The notes beneath the pieces are model-generated. The model was not told where the DNA came from and made no database searches. It was given only the letters and a program-made list of their open reading frames with translations. Both the position numbers and the translations under genes were made by a program. A stretch of DNA of 64,000 bases from Lepas anatifera (taxonomy: Eukaryota; Arthropoda; Thecostraca; Lepadidae): NCBI GenBank assembly GCA_034440635.1, contig JAOTON010002075.1, forward strand, positions 1,211,501 to 1,275,500, read 5' to 3'. Shown piece after piece: positions 41,293 through 53,433 of the stretch (the first letter of the stretch is position 1; each line of letters starts with the position of its first letter).

Positions 41293-43980
41293 CAGAGTTG
41301 TGCGACTCATGAGTCGGAGTCAGAGTTTAACTCAAATTCCGACTCGTTCGACTCAGAGTTGAGTCGAAAAAAATTAGACAGGTGAGTTGAGTTGAGTTGA
41401 GTCGGTTCACACCAAGTCAATAAGTTGAGTTGAGTTGAGTTGTGAAGACAGCGAGTCAAATGAGTTGAAGACAAAAGTTGACTCAGTATGTAAACATGTT
41501 GAATAAGTTTGAATTTGACTACCTTTTGGAAACCTCTTTTGAATGCCTTTTCCTCCAGTGTTTCAATTGTTTCAATCAAAGTTTTAATTTGTTTCAATAT
41601 AGCAAATTAATTATACGGTTCAATTGCTTATTTTAAAGGCCCATTCGGTCTGAAGAAATCCCCATGCACAAATAATACATGTACTCGAAAAATTAAACAG
41701 GCTCCTATTTCTGGCCTTGTCTTAAACATTACAAGAGGTGGAATGCACTGCGAAATGCATTTCAAATATCTCAAAAACTCCTCATCATCAATATCTAGTA
41801 TTACTTCTTTTCAACAACCACCACTCACAGTTATACACTCAAACGTTCCACCTTCACTCCAATATAAAAGAATAACCATAGGCAAGAGAGTGCGCCATTG
41901 CTGTCTTTGAAGAACAAATTTAGTCAAGGATAGGATGAAGCTAAAGTAGCTTCAGAGCAAAACATTGAAGAAGTCACGTGATAATTAATAAAGTAAAGTG
42001 AATGTTTCTAAACTATATATGAAATCGTTTCTTTTGTCTTAAACGCGCCGTCCACAGCTTCTGCTTTAATTTTACCTATTAAATGCAGTTCTTACTGTTA
42101 GCACAGAAACGTTTGAAATCTGATTTGACAAAATATTGAAAGACCATTATTGCGTGAATCAGAGGAATTATTTATTGCTACTGGTTGTGTCTGATCGTCG
42201 TCCGTATTTTATTTGGAAAGCCGTATACATTGGCAATTATCTAACTGCTCCCATTTTGAAGTGTAATAAGTAGGTGCGTGCTGCATTGAAGGTTTTCAAG
42301 CTGAAAATTGTATTGGGTTTAAAAATATGAATGTATTTAATGCAACACAATGATAAAATTTCCATCTCTATTGTCCTATGGCATTGTTATGGTATACTAT
42401 TTCCTAGGTTTTGCTGTAGTCCTTAGAATTTGCAATTGCAACTAGGTACTCCAGTAATTACAGCTTAGATTTTGGTTCAGCTCATGGCATAGGAATGTTT
42501 CATTTAGAAAAATTATCCAGCATCGTTCTTTAACAGAAACAAAAAGCATTACCCTTATCATTCCTGAAAATACAGTTTAGATAATGTTTTTTTAGCTGGA
42601 CCTTTTTCTGATAGTATGGAGGTGCAATTATTTCCCTATTTTGTTGTAACCTTAACTCATTTAACACGCGCATTGACGGGTGTCTGAGCCACCTTCGCAT
42701 TGACGGGGGGTGGGTACCCGCCCCCCTAAGATCTCAAGAACCACGGTAGGTAGCGAAAAACGGTAAACGGCGTTGGGCTGCCTATCCACTTCTCCATCGA
42801 GAACATTTGAACCATTTTTTTGTCAGGTCACATTTAAGGTCACGAGAGGTCAAAACATGCCCGTCATAGGGATAACATGTAAATTCAGTTTTTCGGCCAT
42901 TGCATCTGAACAAGTAAAGATAGAGCAAAACGACTTGAACTGTATGAATCCTCTTAGCAAGCCGAATCGAATGATAAATAATTTGACCTTGCTAGGTCAA
43001 ATCAAGAATTTGACCTGACCTGAGGTCAGGACAGGGTCAAATTATATAAAATGCATAGCATTAGAACCGCAAAGCCCAGGCGAGTCTAATGCAGCTAAAA
43101 TAAATGCTTTATCACCATCCGTTACTGAGTTATTCCGTAAAAACCATTTTCCCATGTATTTCCAATGGAGAGGTCATGCCTCGTACCTGACCTTAGGTCA
43201 TCGATATAAAAAATACCGGAACATATCTTAGAGAACTTGGCGGGGCCATTATGTGATATGAGTTTCAATCGGATAAGTTCACCCTGCTCCGACTTATGCT
43301 ATCTTAAACTTTTTTTGAGGTCGGGTCACTTGACCTGTACTGGTGACCTGACCTGAGATGGCCTAACCTTAAAATTTTAACAGAAGTTGTAAAAATGATG
43401 AGGAAAAAGGGATGCCAAGTACGGTGGCGCTACGCGCCGCCGTTTTTCTACTATCTCCGAAAAACCCGAGGGAGGGGGGGGCGGGTACCCGCCCCCGTCG
43501 ATGCGCGTGTTAAGCTCCTTTCCATTCCATGCACCTGGTTAAACATGCAAGGCTTCTTTCAGAAATCATTGCAACATAGTGTGGCTGCTTTATCTGGCAG
43601 TGACAGCTTGGAAGAAAAAAATATCCATGGCTCTTGGCTATATTCAATTTATAATATTTTAATTACTTTATCTACCATCTATTAATCTTCATTTTCCTGT
43701 ATGACTTTGTGTACAGCTTGTCTTTTAGTGGCTTATTATTTTGTTATTATTTATTTATATTATTTATCCTTTATTTATATATTTTGAAACTGAGTCGAAG
43801 TTTGAGTTGAGTTGAGTCGTGAGTTGAGTCGGAGTAGAGTCGGGATGATTTAGCATTGAGTCAGAGTTGAGTTGGCTCATTGAACTCTTGACAATGAGTT
43901 GAGTCAGAGTTGAGTTGACCACTCTCAGCACATGAGTTGAGTTGAGTCGACTCAAGAAAATTCTGAAACGCACAACTCTG
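41293..43980. mobile_element. hAT-2, non-autonomous hAT transposon
   Basis: Terminal repeats are CAGAGTTGTGCG at 41,293-41,304 and the exact complement ending at 43,980. They are flanked by the 8-bp duplication GTTCAAAC (41,285-41,292 and 43,981-43,988). Subterminal blocks of GAGTTGAGTTGAGTCG lie at about 41,316-41,470 and 43,795-43,945; such clustered motifs usually bind hAT transposase. Without the nested family A copy it is about 1.84 kb, with no transposase. The target is the terminal near-palindrome of a family E element. Confidence 0.9.
42661..43513 (+). mobile_element. TTAA-flanked AGGTCA element, family A copy 5, nested in hAT-2
   Basis: TTAA at 42,661-42,664 and 43,510-43,513, with terminal repeats CACGCGCATTGACGGG. 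Sequence is nearly the same as copy 3 at 37,378 through most of its length, including GGTCACATTTAAGGTCACGA and TGACCTGACCTGAGGTCAGG (here followed by a changed base). The right palindrome is GGGCGGGTACCCGCCCCC. This is the deepest level of nesting seen: gypsy-2, hAT-3, family E, hAT-2, family A. Confidence 0.9.
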
Positions 43981-44008
43981 GTTCAAACACCCTCTCCCAC
44001 TAGGGCGA

Positions 44009-44899
44009 GAAAAGTACAGTGAAATTACTCACATTGCCGTAACGTAACCCAGTGAATAATTAGGAAATGATTTCATGGGCCCATATCGCCTCTGTTGCCT
44101 GTATTTTGATTTAAGAGTCCCCATGTCAGAATATAAAATATGATAGGTACTTAAAATACTTGGTTGGTGGTAGAGGGTCAACTAATTTTTCCTAGTCCAG
44201 TATAGTTAGCGAGGAATCCTGACCAGAGAATTATCAAAGATATGGGAATATTCCTAATTATCTCCTCAGATTCGCATAATCAGCAGCATAAGAGCTCGAA
44301 AGCAACCGACATGCCACGTTAAGCAAGCAATTAAGGAGCCTTGACTTCTTTAGAATTAAATTTTACAGCAGAGAAAGGCAAACGCTTTGCTTGAATATCA
44401 AATGTCATTAAATTATTGGTCTCTGAACACCTACTACCTGAGGAGGGTTCAAAGTGTGCCATTCAGAAATGTCACTTTTCTGTTTACTCAGTCAGCAAAA
44501 TTGATGAACTGCTTACTTAAAAATGAGAGGAATAATCAGCTTCCATTCAAAATAGTGGACAAAACTATATTATAGGCCCAAAGCAGACGCATATTCAGAC
44601 ATTGGAACCTGAGTGCCCGTCACTGAAGAAGAATAAAGGTAGGATTTGGCAATGTTTGATACCAGGCTGATTTTCTAATCTCACCTTCCCACGTTTTCAG
44701 TGATGTACGTCTGGTACCTACGGATTAGAATTTATCACTTTTGACATTTTGACATTTTCCAGAATTTTGGTGTAAGCTGGTTGTTCATAGCATTCTGAAC
44801 CATGATGCCACCAGTCTTGACCAGAGACCATTCCAATGTCATCAATTGCTTCACATTTACAACTGCTCTATGGCCTTAGGATGTCTTTCTGGTCTATCA
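44009..44899. other. no gene recognised
   Basis: Right interior of hAT-3 with short, unremarkable open frames only (for example 44,387-44,575). Nothing is recognised until the subterminal GCCAGTTTTTGCCAC repeats from about 44,910. Confidence 0.45.
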
Positions 44900-45024
44900 T
44901 AACCAGTTTAAAGGTTTTTGCCACTTTTGCCAGTTTTTGCCACTTTTTCCCGGTAAATACCGGTATTTATGACAAACCTTTGGCTGGCATAAACCTAGTT
45001 TTTACCGGTATTTTGCCAACGCTG

Positions 45025-45594
45025 GTTCTCGCACCTACGTCGCGGCAGGAGAAAGCAAACAGAAACCGCGAGAACTCGTCGATGATCGTTAATAGGTACT
45101 GGTTTCCGTTAGTACTGTGGGGCAACGGGCTCATAAAGTCAACGTTGATTCTTTCGAACGAAGAAGTTGTCTTGATGAGCTTAACATCCAGCCGCCTGTA
45201 GTACTGAGGCTTGCAGCGGGCACACACAGGACAGCCCGCAGAGACACGACGCACGTCGTACACGGGGAAGGGCAGGTTCTTGCTACCCACGAAGTGCAGC
45301 ATCCGGGCAACGCCAGGATTAACAAGAGCGTCATGCAGTTGTTGGAGCTGTTGCTCACTTGAGGCGGCAGCACAGTGTGCACGAAAGAGAGCGTCAGCTG
45401 CGACGTTCTCCCGTTCTGGGCGGAAGTAGATCGTGTATGACAGAGGAGAGAGTTCAATTCTCCACCGCATAATTTTCCAATTCTTTTGTCTTGCTAGCAG
45501 CGCAGTTGTGGAACATGAATTCCACGCTCTTCTGATCGGTAAGTAAGATGAAGTGGCCAGTTAGAAAGTGCCTCCACTTCCTGATTGATTCCAC
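45025..45594 (-). pseudogene. gypsy-2 RNase H end and integrase N-terminal half
   Basis: Reading left from 45,594, the minus strand gives the end of RNase H (WRIELSPLSYTIYFRPERE, ADALFRAHC). A linker follows with VARMLHFVGSKNLPFPVYDV and the CPVCARCKPQY zinc-binding cysteines of integrase, then the first catalytic Asp in INVDFMSPLP and IDEFSRFLFAF. It stops at the hAT-3 junction and resumes at 22,102 in phase. The first part continues from 54,281 across the Tx1 LINE. The duplicated 18 bp CTTCCTGATTGATTCCAC marks the LINE site. Confidence 0.85.
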
Positions 45595-48226
45595 CAGATA
45601 ACTTGTCTTCTTACTTCTCTTCCATTCTTTGGTTCAGAAATGGGAACTGCTTCACGTAACCACTGCAACATTTCCTTATAAAAAGGGTTAATGTTTTGGG
45701 AATTTGTCCAATTATTTCCGTAATTCATATGTAATAGATGCTCACTTCTAATACCTAATCTAGCCTGACATTTTTTTAATAAGGAGCATAAACATTTGAT
45801 AAAGTTCTTCCAAACCACGATACTCGCAGCGCCTTGTAAATATTTAGCACGTCTGGGATATTTAATCCCCCTCTTTCGGTGTCCTGATATAGGGTGTTCC
45901 TGGCAACGTTTGGTGGACGTCCTCTCCAAATAAATTTAATTATTTCACTTTGGATTGCTTGCAAATGTTTTCTGTCGATACGCACAGCCGAAATTATATA
46001 CACCAATTGGGATAGAATTAAATATTTCGCCACTGTTATCTTACCCTTTAAAGACAAGTCCCGACTTGATCATTGGTTCAGTGTGTTTTGTTTTTTAGTA
46101 TCAACTGATCGAATATTTTCTTCTTCGCAACAATACAAAGCACACAATTTTACCCCCAGAATTTTTATCTTTATACACAGTTCTAGTCCGCAAATGAGGT
46201 TTTGGGAATTCGTTTTGGTACCTGGCCACATAAATTGACTTTTGGCCAAGTTCAGCTGAAGACCAGAAGCCGTCCCGAAATGCTTAATCACATCCAATCC
46301 AGTTCTACCTGAGTCATCATTTTTTAAGAATAGGGTAGTGTCATCGATGTATTGTGATATCTTTACTTCCTGTCCCGAAATATTTACTCCTTGAATAGAG
46401 GGCGTATTACGGATTTTAATTGCAAGAATTTCCACGGTCAAGCAAAACAGCAAAGCTGAAGCCGGGCAACCCTGTTGCAGACCTCTTGAAGGCTTAAACC
46501 ATCTAGACGTATAACCGTTGTTAATGACAGAAAGTTCCGTATCTTTATGCAATAACTTCACCCACTCAATGAAATTTGTCCCGAAATTGAATTTGGCTGA
46601 AGTTTGGTAGATAAATTTATGCTCAACGGTATTGAACGCGTTTTGAAAATCCAGGGCCATTAAAATGCCACTCAATCCATCGGATTCACAATATTCTATC
46701 TTGTCTGCGACTGTTCGAATATTTGTCCCAATATACCTTCCGCGAATAGAGCCTGTTTGATCTGGAGCCACCAACCTAGAAATGACGAACATTATTCTAT
46801 TTGCCAATACCTTTGCTACTATCTTGTATACTATGTCGAGTAAGCATATCGCTCGTTTATTTTTTATTGGTTTTTGGTCACCCGGTTTAGGAATTAAAGT
46901 GATCACTCCACGTCTTTGTGTCACGAAAAACTTTTTTCTCCTTCACCTGTGTGATATAACTCAACATTATGGTTTCTAAGTCACTCCAAAAGAATTTTAT
47001 ACATTCTTTCGAAAACCCTGAAACGGAGGGAGCTTTGTTATTCTTCATTCCGTCCAATGCTGCTTTACACTCTGCGCTTGTGAAAGGCTCGTCGCAAAAA
47101 TTTTTATCCTCTTGACTACGTTTAAGACATTCCACCTGGCCGAGAAATTTCTCGACCACTGATTCTTCACTGCTAGTTTGGTAATTTACTCTTCCAGAAT
47201 AAAGCGTTTTAAAGTAATTCCTGCAATATTGCAGTATATTAGAGTTTCCAGTGATAAGCTGGTTGTCATCTGATTTTAATACATTGATCTGCCTTTTGTC
47301 ATTTCTTACTTTGTTCAAATTGAAAAAATAGCGTGTTGGCTTTTGCCTTCTTCAATCCATCTAGCTCCGGAATGAATCATTGCTCTCTTACCTTTTTCTA
47401 GCTCTATTTCATTAACCAAGCCTTTTAGCTCGTGGTATTTCTCCAGTACAATAGGGCTAACTTGCGTACTCATTTTGGCTTCACATTCCTCTAGCAGGCG
47501 CACATACTTAGAATATTGTTCGCGCCTCTGTTTGTTTCTTGCTTTCCATCTTTGAATGCTTATGACTGTAATTGTGCTTAAGAGTAGCTCTAGAATTACA
47601 CCCCAGTCAGAAGTATCAGAATATATCTCACTTCTCATCGTAGCTTTTTGTATTTCTGTTTTTGCCAAATCAACAAATACAACATCTTGTAGGAGATCGT
47701 TACGAAAACGAAAAAGTCCAGGTCCATGCTCAGACGAAAACAATACTATTTCTGTTGCTAATGATGAGTGATTACTAAGAATTGATGGTCGAATATTTAT
47801 GCATTTCATAACGTTATTGTCTATTAAATGTTTGCTTGCTATTATGTAATCAATTCTAGATTGTTGTAATGGATTAAATCGCCTCCAAGTATATTGAACC
47901 AATTCTGGGTTCTTATTGCGCCATAAGTCAACTAAGTTGTGTTGCTCAATTAAATCTAGCAGAACTTTGGCGGCAACTGTGATGCGGAAGCTCCTATTGG
48001 ATGTGTCTCGGTGGGTTAAATGTACATTTAAATCACCGCAAAGGATTAAATGACAATTTTCTATATCCGACATGACTTCAACTTTTTCTTTAACTGCTTC
48101 GGGACGAGGTATTAAAATTCTACCAAAAACGTGTTTTTCATGTTTCAGCATGGAGAACTCTTGGAGTCAAATAAGGAAACCGAATTTCACTTTGGTATCT
48201 AGGCTAATACCTGCACAGAAAACAAT

Positions 48227-50264
48227 TTAATTTTTGGGTCGCACACGACCCATTCGTCCCGAAACGACGTTACGCGCTGCTGTATATAGTTTGTGCGCAT
48301 TGTACTGTCGATCAGAGTGTGCTTCTGACCCGTTTTTTTGTCTTGATTTCTGGTCGAACCACATTCTGGTAAGGTAAAAAATGAAACATTATAACGACGG
48401 AAGTGACCTTTTGTTGGTGGCTCTTTTGACGTCGCTTGGTTTTCGTCATCCCGTTCCCGTCGATTGAGGATAGGAGATGGACGGGGCGGTTGTCACACCA
48501 CTTTACAGCACACACGACGTCGCTGTGGCGGAAGTCGACATCTCCGCGCTTCATCTGCCCGTCTGGCTTGAAGTCCTTATGCATGCCCTGACGATTCGTT
48601 CGCACTGTGCCACAGGCGTGGATCTTCGCAGCTTGAGCTTTCGCAGAATAGAATGGGACGTGTAGAAGTTGTCCGTGTACAGCCTGATAGTCTGGCCATC
48701 GATCTGCTCAGTTAGCTGAAGGACAACCCCCTCGGTCAGGCCAACCTCCACCTGGTTCTTCTTTCCCGTGTAGGTGTCAAACCCAAAGACGTACACCGTC
48801 TCGCTGCTATTTTTACAGAAATGTTTGAATGCACGAGCGATGGGCTTGTCCTTCATATATTGCGTCATTAGGCTTTCACCCTGGAACTTGACCATGCGCT
48901 CGTCTACGGCCTGATGGGAAGTGGGCGAAATTGCGGCTTGAAAAGCTGGATTGAAGTGGACGATGACGGTCGGATTTTCTATGCCCGATCATTGTTGGGA
49001 TCAGAGCGGTCAGGTGCCTGCTGGTTGTTGTGCGAAATGAAGGGTTATTCGAAGCTGGAAGAACCTATCCCTGAGCATGACGTCGGAAACCAGAGGAACA
49101 CTTAACATCAGGATTTGCATTCCAATACATTTTATACTTGGCAGAATGTGGTAGGACATGACAAAAATTACGCCAAAAAATGCTCTCTTCCGTGCTTGTG
49201 TCAAATGGCTTCCCACTTTGTTTCATATAAACCCTCGACTGTGGGATGATAATCTCTTCAAGCAGGGGCTCAAACTGACAGACCTGATTGAAAATATCTA
49301 GCTGTTCTGGAGAGCTGTCTCCAAAGTCAACCATGACTTTCCCAAGTCCAGAAACGGGATCCAGAATGACGACAGCAGGGCATCTCTTCGACCACCTCCG
49401 TGTCCCTAAGGTCTCTATCTCCCTAGTTTCGACCTCGCTGACAGGGGCATCTGGATTGTCGATAAACACTTCAACAAGACCACCATTCTCTTCAGCAGCA
49501 TCAAGGAGCACCATTTCCTCGCCATCGACGCCCAGAAGAGCCTCATCGTCGGATTCGTCAGCGTCCAGCATCTGCAGTCTTTCTTGCTGAGACAGTTGGA
49601 AACGTCGGCTTCGTTTCCCCGGCTTCTTACAGGCAAAATTTTTACGAGTAGCCGCTGAATCCCTCTTCATACTGTTCCGCTCTCCCGCCAGATTTTCTAC
49701 CAGTTACCACACTGCCGCCTAAATATGCCCTCATAAAGGTATTCTCATGGTATCTCTCCCGCTATTCGCTACCCGCCCACTGTGGCGCACGTGCACTGTC
49801 AGCTTACAGACTACCGTCGTAATACTCAATACATACAAAGACATGCGAAATTCTCGTAGCTTGAGGACGAATGGGTCGCTGGTGACCCACTAATTCAACT
49901 CACGCTGAGAAGCATTACTGTAATCTGAGATGCTGCAACTGTGGTGTGGTATAAAGTAAAGGTCATGATACTACTATCATTAACATTTCAGGACATTCCT
50001 GCAAAAACACGCTGTGAGAGAGGACTTTGAATTTTCAGCTATCCCTGTCTAGTCGATAGGAATGCTCCGTTTTCATCATGGAGTCTCTGTTGTCACGTAT
50101 ACCATTTCAACTGATCGAAAACGGAACTGAAGTGAAGACAACCTATCACTGTTTTCATTCTCACTCCCACTTAGTGATGGGAAGAGGCGTTTGTAACTGG
50201 CAAGAGCAAATGTCGTCAGAACGAGCATGGGTCACAAACGACCCATTCGTCCCGAAGCAGTTAA
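48227..50264 (-). mobile_element. piggyBac-2, inserted in Tx1 endonuclease
   Basis: TTAA lies at 48,227-48,230 and 50,261-50,264, exactly where the LINE coding sequence is split. The element is 2,030 bp with a decayed transposase on the minus strand. Terminal motifs related to GGGTCNC..CGACCCATTCGTCC occur at 48,236-48,265, inverted at 49,866-49,889, and again at 50,230-50,256 in the same orientation as the left one. The terminal architecture is thus not a simple inverted repeat. Confidence 0.75.
48312..49670 (-). pseudogene. piggyBac-type transposase, decayed
   Basis: N-terminal acidic region from ATG 49,670 (DADESDDEALLGVDGEE) is followed by PLLEEIIIPQSRVYMKQSG, then a gap or frame change near 49,065. 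Conserved catalytic blocks are VDERMVKFQGES (about 48,895-48,930, first Asp), LYTDNFYTSHSILRKL (about 48,690, second Asp) and VVCAVKWCDNRPVHLLSS (about 48,470, third Asp) in a shifted frame. PiggyBac transposases cut and paste at TTAA. The middle domain is shortened compared with the usual 550-600 residues. It is non-functional as read. Confidence 0.8.
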
Positions 50265-50664
50265 GCCGCATGAAGAAATCTACTTGCAAGTTATTGGCAT
50301 TCTTATTCGGGGCATATGCACCAATTAACTTAATTTTCCATTCCTCATATTCAATATCAACAACAATAAGCCTTCCATCATCAGCAGCGTACTCCAGCTT
50401 AGAGATACCGATTCCCTGAAAGGACTTTGGTAATAAGACTGAGACCCCACATTCCTTCACGCTTTTACCATGTGAAAACAAAATTGTTGAGCCCCACTCC
50501 GACTGCCAGTACGTCATATCACGACAACAAGAATGTGTTTCTTGCATTACCACAACATAATTTGGGTATTGAGAGTGGAGAAACCTAAATAATGCCCGCC
50601 TTTTCGTTGCTTCACGCAATCCCCTAACGTTAAATGTTATGACTTTCAAATCAGGCATAACTGT

Positions 50665-52387
50665 TCATGGAGTAGGCTCCTTTTGCTTCAGGAACGGTTT
50701 ATAAATGTGCTTGCTCCTTGCCCATACCACGTAAGTTTGAGCAGTCCGACTCGATATCATCAAACTATCTGGCACCGACAAACCGCGGATCGACCATAAT
50801 GCCTCCCAAATCAACATTGTTTTGTGAGAATATCCCTCCCTTCCCCGGCCTGATACCCATCCACCCCCACTACACCCACCTAACGTGCGCAACATCCGCG
50901 CCGGATCAAACAACCCAACGCCTACAAGCCCTATCTCAACGAAAAGGCTACACACCCTAATCCAGCATCTCGCGGCGGTGCAAGGCCCCGAAAGATTCAA
51001 AATAGGGTCCACATTCCTCTTAGACAAAATGTTTTTCCATGATGACCCCTAAAAAGTGTACTGCGTACGCACAATGACATGCTCCTGATTTAACCTGATT
51101 TAAAGAAGGTAAACAGACACAAAAATGTCAGAACACGTTATCGACCACGTTTCTGAATGAGCAGGGAGGTGACCGGGCGCGACTAGGTCCGCCAGCAGCC
51201 GCCACGCCAGGTCCCCGCAGGACTGGAATCTCGCAGCCGGGGCGAAAGTTCCTGCCTCTCATCTCCGCCAGGGCGCGCTGGTCAGCTAGCCGCCGGCCGG
51301 ACCCAGCCGCGCCAGCCTTCACCCCACATCCTGCAAGCACACAGCATCCACATAGTATCATTCGCATTTGACTCTGTCCAATTTAAATGCATCATCATTT
51401 TACCGCCCTGCCACCTATCGCCAAGTACAATAAAAGTCACCAGCCTGCAGCGCCAACTGAGGCAGAATTACATAACAGACTGAAGCATTGCAGCATGTGT
51501 TCGCAACAGTTCTAATGCAATGCGTGGGTTTAATATTTGCATGATCGTACGATTGACGCATCGTTGGCAGCACGACATCAATTGGCAAATATTGTTCCTT
51601 TAATCCGGCTTTTCAACTATGTTACGCTAGTTGCGCAGTGTTCCAAACAGAATGTAACCGTATTCATGACCCAAAAATTGACGAAAGAACCACTCCCGTG
51701 AACACTCTGCACGACACAAAAGTAATGTTCAGATCCATCCCCATCCAGTATACTGACCCCAGCCAAGCGTGTACTATGACCCCGGTCACGCCCAGGTACG
51801 CCGGCGACCACCTGATAAAGGCGACAGTAACTGTTGAGATTACTTACATATTCTATGGAACTTTCGCCTTTCTGAAACTTTGCTTCGCCGACTTCTGGGT
51901 GGCCGCCAGGCGCACCCGGACGCGACAGCAGGCTTTTTTCCTATCGGCACAAAATACATACGCAAGAAGGATTGACCACTCAGTTATCAATGCAATACCT
52001 AATGACTGTAACAGTGGACACCAAAATGCGATTCGGAATTCCTAACTCGTTTTCCGATTTAAGAGTTATGTTGCTAGTATAGGCTGCGTCGTTTGAACGT
52101 TAGTAAAGAAAACTCGATAGCACTTAACGACGTTTCAAATGATAGAACATGAATTTTGGTAACACCTTTTGCGTTCACTCTTCGAAGTTTAAGAAAGATA
52201 AACGGACGAAAAAACAGTCGCAAAAAACATCCAAATTTAACCTCACCAAGGGTGGATGAAATAAATTCGCGAAGAACCGTAAGCACCAGCAGGTAGCCCA
52301 CCCGCTGATGATGGTGTCACCAGACGAAGATCACCGGACAAAGGCGGTTGAACGACGGCTACCGCTGGCTTAGCTGACACTAAGAAA
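50665..52387 (-). other. LINE region between ORF1 and ORF2, no clear gene
   Basis: About 1.7 kb separate the recognisable ORF1 end from ORF2, more than is usual for this group. A 120-codon frame (51,027-50,665) ends six bases before the ORF2 start and may be the ORF1 C-terminus or spacer. The rest (51,128-52,240) has unmatched open frames and could hide another old insertion. Confidence 0.4.
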
Positions 52388-53433
52388 TCATTCCTCGCAG
52401 GACAACGCTGCACGAAAACGCTGTAAGTGCGACGATCGTTGGATGTATGCCGAACAGCGCAGGAGACCTTCCATCCTCTCCTTACTCCATCCCCACAGCA
52501 GAGTCGCTTCTCTGCAGAGTGGCGGGACTGGTCGCGAGGTGTCCCGCGGCTGCTCCATCCCGCTCGGCTCCCGGCAGTCCCACAGCGGCCGCTCTCCGCC
52601 CGGCTGACGGCCGCCCCGCTGCTCCCCCGCTCTGTCCCGGCAGTGGACCTGCCGCTGCTCTCTCCTGCTGCACGCCTGCGGGGAATAGCCTCCCCCGGCG
52701 CCACTGCGTTGGTTCCGAGGACGCGCGTTGTTCTGAGGGATAGGTGGCAGCCTTCCTTCCAACAGTGGCTGCAAATGTTCTAAGTCGGGAACGTGGATGT
52801 TGTTTCCCCCAACGACGGTCTTGCAGTAAGCATTCCGGCGACGGCTAAACACTGACCTGACCTTTGATCCGTTTTCTGGGCGCCGGGCGGCGAGGAGCAG
52901 CTGGAATAAAGGCTGTTTTTCGGGGATCAGCGATTCGGAGATGAACAGTGTTCCTCGCCTCTCCCGCTTGAACATCTCGAACCTCCGTTCGAACACGGTG
53001 TCTCGAGTGTGGCTCCGCAGGAACTTGACGATCACTTTTTTGTCACCCTGTAGGCGATGGGCGACCTGGATTTCGTCAACCCTCAGACGCAGGTCAGGAA
53101 AATGCCGTTTCAAGGCATGAACCACCTTCTCTGGCACATCTTCTCCTGGAATTCTTGCACCAAAATCATCACTCGTCAGTATGAATGATGACAGGCGCCG
53201 GTTCATGTCTAAGCTATTGAGTCGCTCCTTAAGTCACCATTTTCAGATCTCTGCTTGGCCACTTCACTTCTCAGGTCCTGAATCACACCATCATTCTTGA
53301 ATTGCTCCGCTTCTAGTATTTCTACCCTTCTCTCCAGTGGTGCGAATTTAGCCTCAAAAGAGGCGACTGCACGATTGAGACTGGCCTCAATCCGTCGCCC
53401 TATGGCGTCGAGAGTTACCTCTGCCAGCTCCAC
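52388..53433 (-). pseudogene. Tx1/L1-like ORF1 protein, one frame change
   Basis: From 53,433 a heptad-rich coiled coil (LERRVEILEAEQF, VIQDLRSEVAKQRSE) is followed, after a frame change near 53,215, by an RRM-like region (VDEIQVAHRLQGDKKVIVKF, 53,070-53,010) and a C-terminal region (LFISESLIPEKQPLFQLLLA, about 52,930). This order, coiled coil then RRM then C-terminal domain, is that of L1-type ORF1 RNA-binding trimers. The tail is Arg/Pro-rich with many frame alternatives. It would package LINE RNA. Confidence 0.7.

Larger units (their letters stand above)
40645..44008 (-). mobile_element. AGGTCA element, family E copy 4, interrupted by hAT-2
   Basis: The left boundary shows family E right-end sequence in inverse orientation (GAACACCCC..AACTCGGCTCCT, then the ACGCGAAAGCGCTGAATAGC block). 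The core lies at 40,840-41,280, with TGACCTGACCTGAGATGACC at 41,155 and a GGCGGCGTCTTCCGCCGC hairpin at 41,233. The near-palindrome AAGTGTTCAAAC is split by hAT-2 and resumes as GTTCAAACACCCTC at 43,981, ending near CTAGGGCGAGA. No clear TTAA remains at the right end. Total length without hAT-2 is about 0.68 kb. Confidence 0.7.
45595..50658 (-). pseudogene. Tx1-like ORF2: AP endonuclease and reverse transcriptase, broken
   Basis: ATG at 50,658 starts an AP-type endonuclease (ITFNVRGLREATKRRALF, QETHSC, IKLIGAYAPN). This is split by piggyBac-2 after 50,261 and resumes at 48,226. From 48,151 there are GDLNVHL, RIDYIIASKHL and a changed catalytic SDH motif reading SNH. RT follows at 46,924-46,070: KRAICLLDIVYKIVAK, MALDFQNAFNTVEH, GLQQGCPASALL and the catalytic QYIDDTTLF (about 46,350). 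The C-terminal part runs to 45,595. There are at least five frame changes or stops. The endonuclease would nick target DNA and RT would copy the RNA; this copy is dead. Confidence 0.85.
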
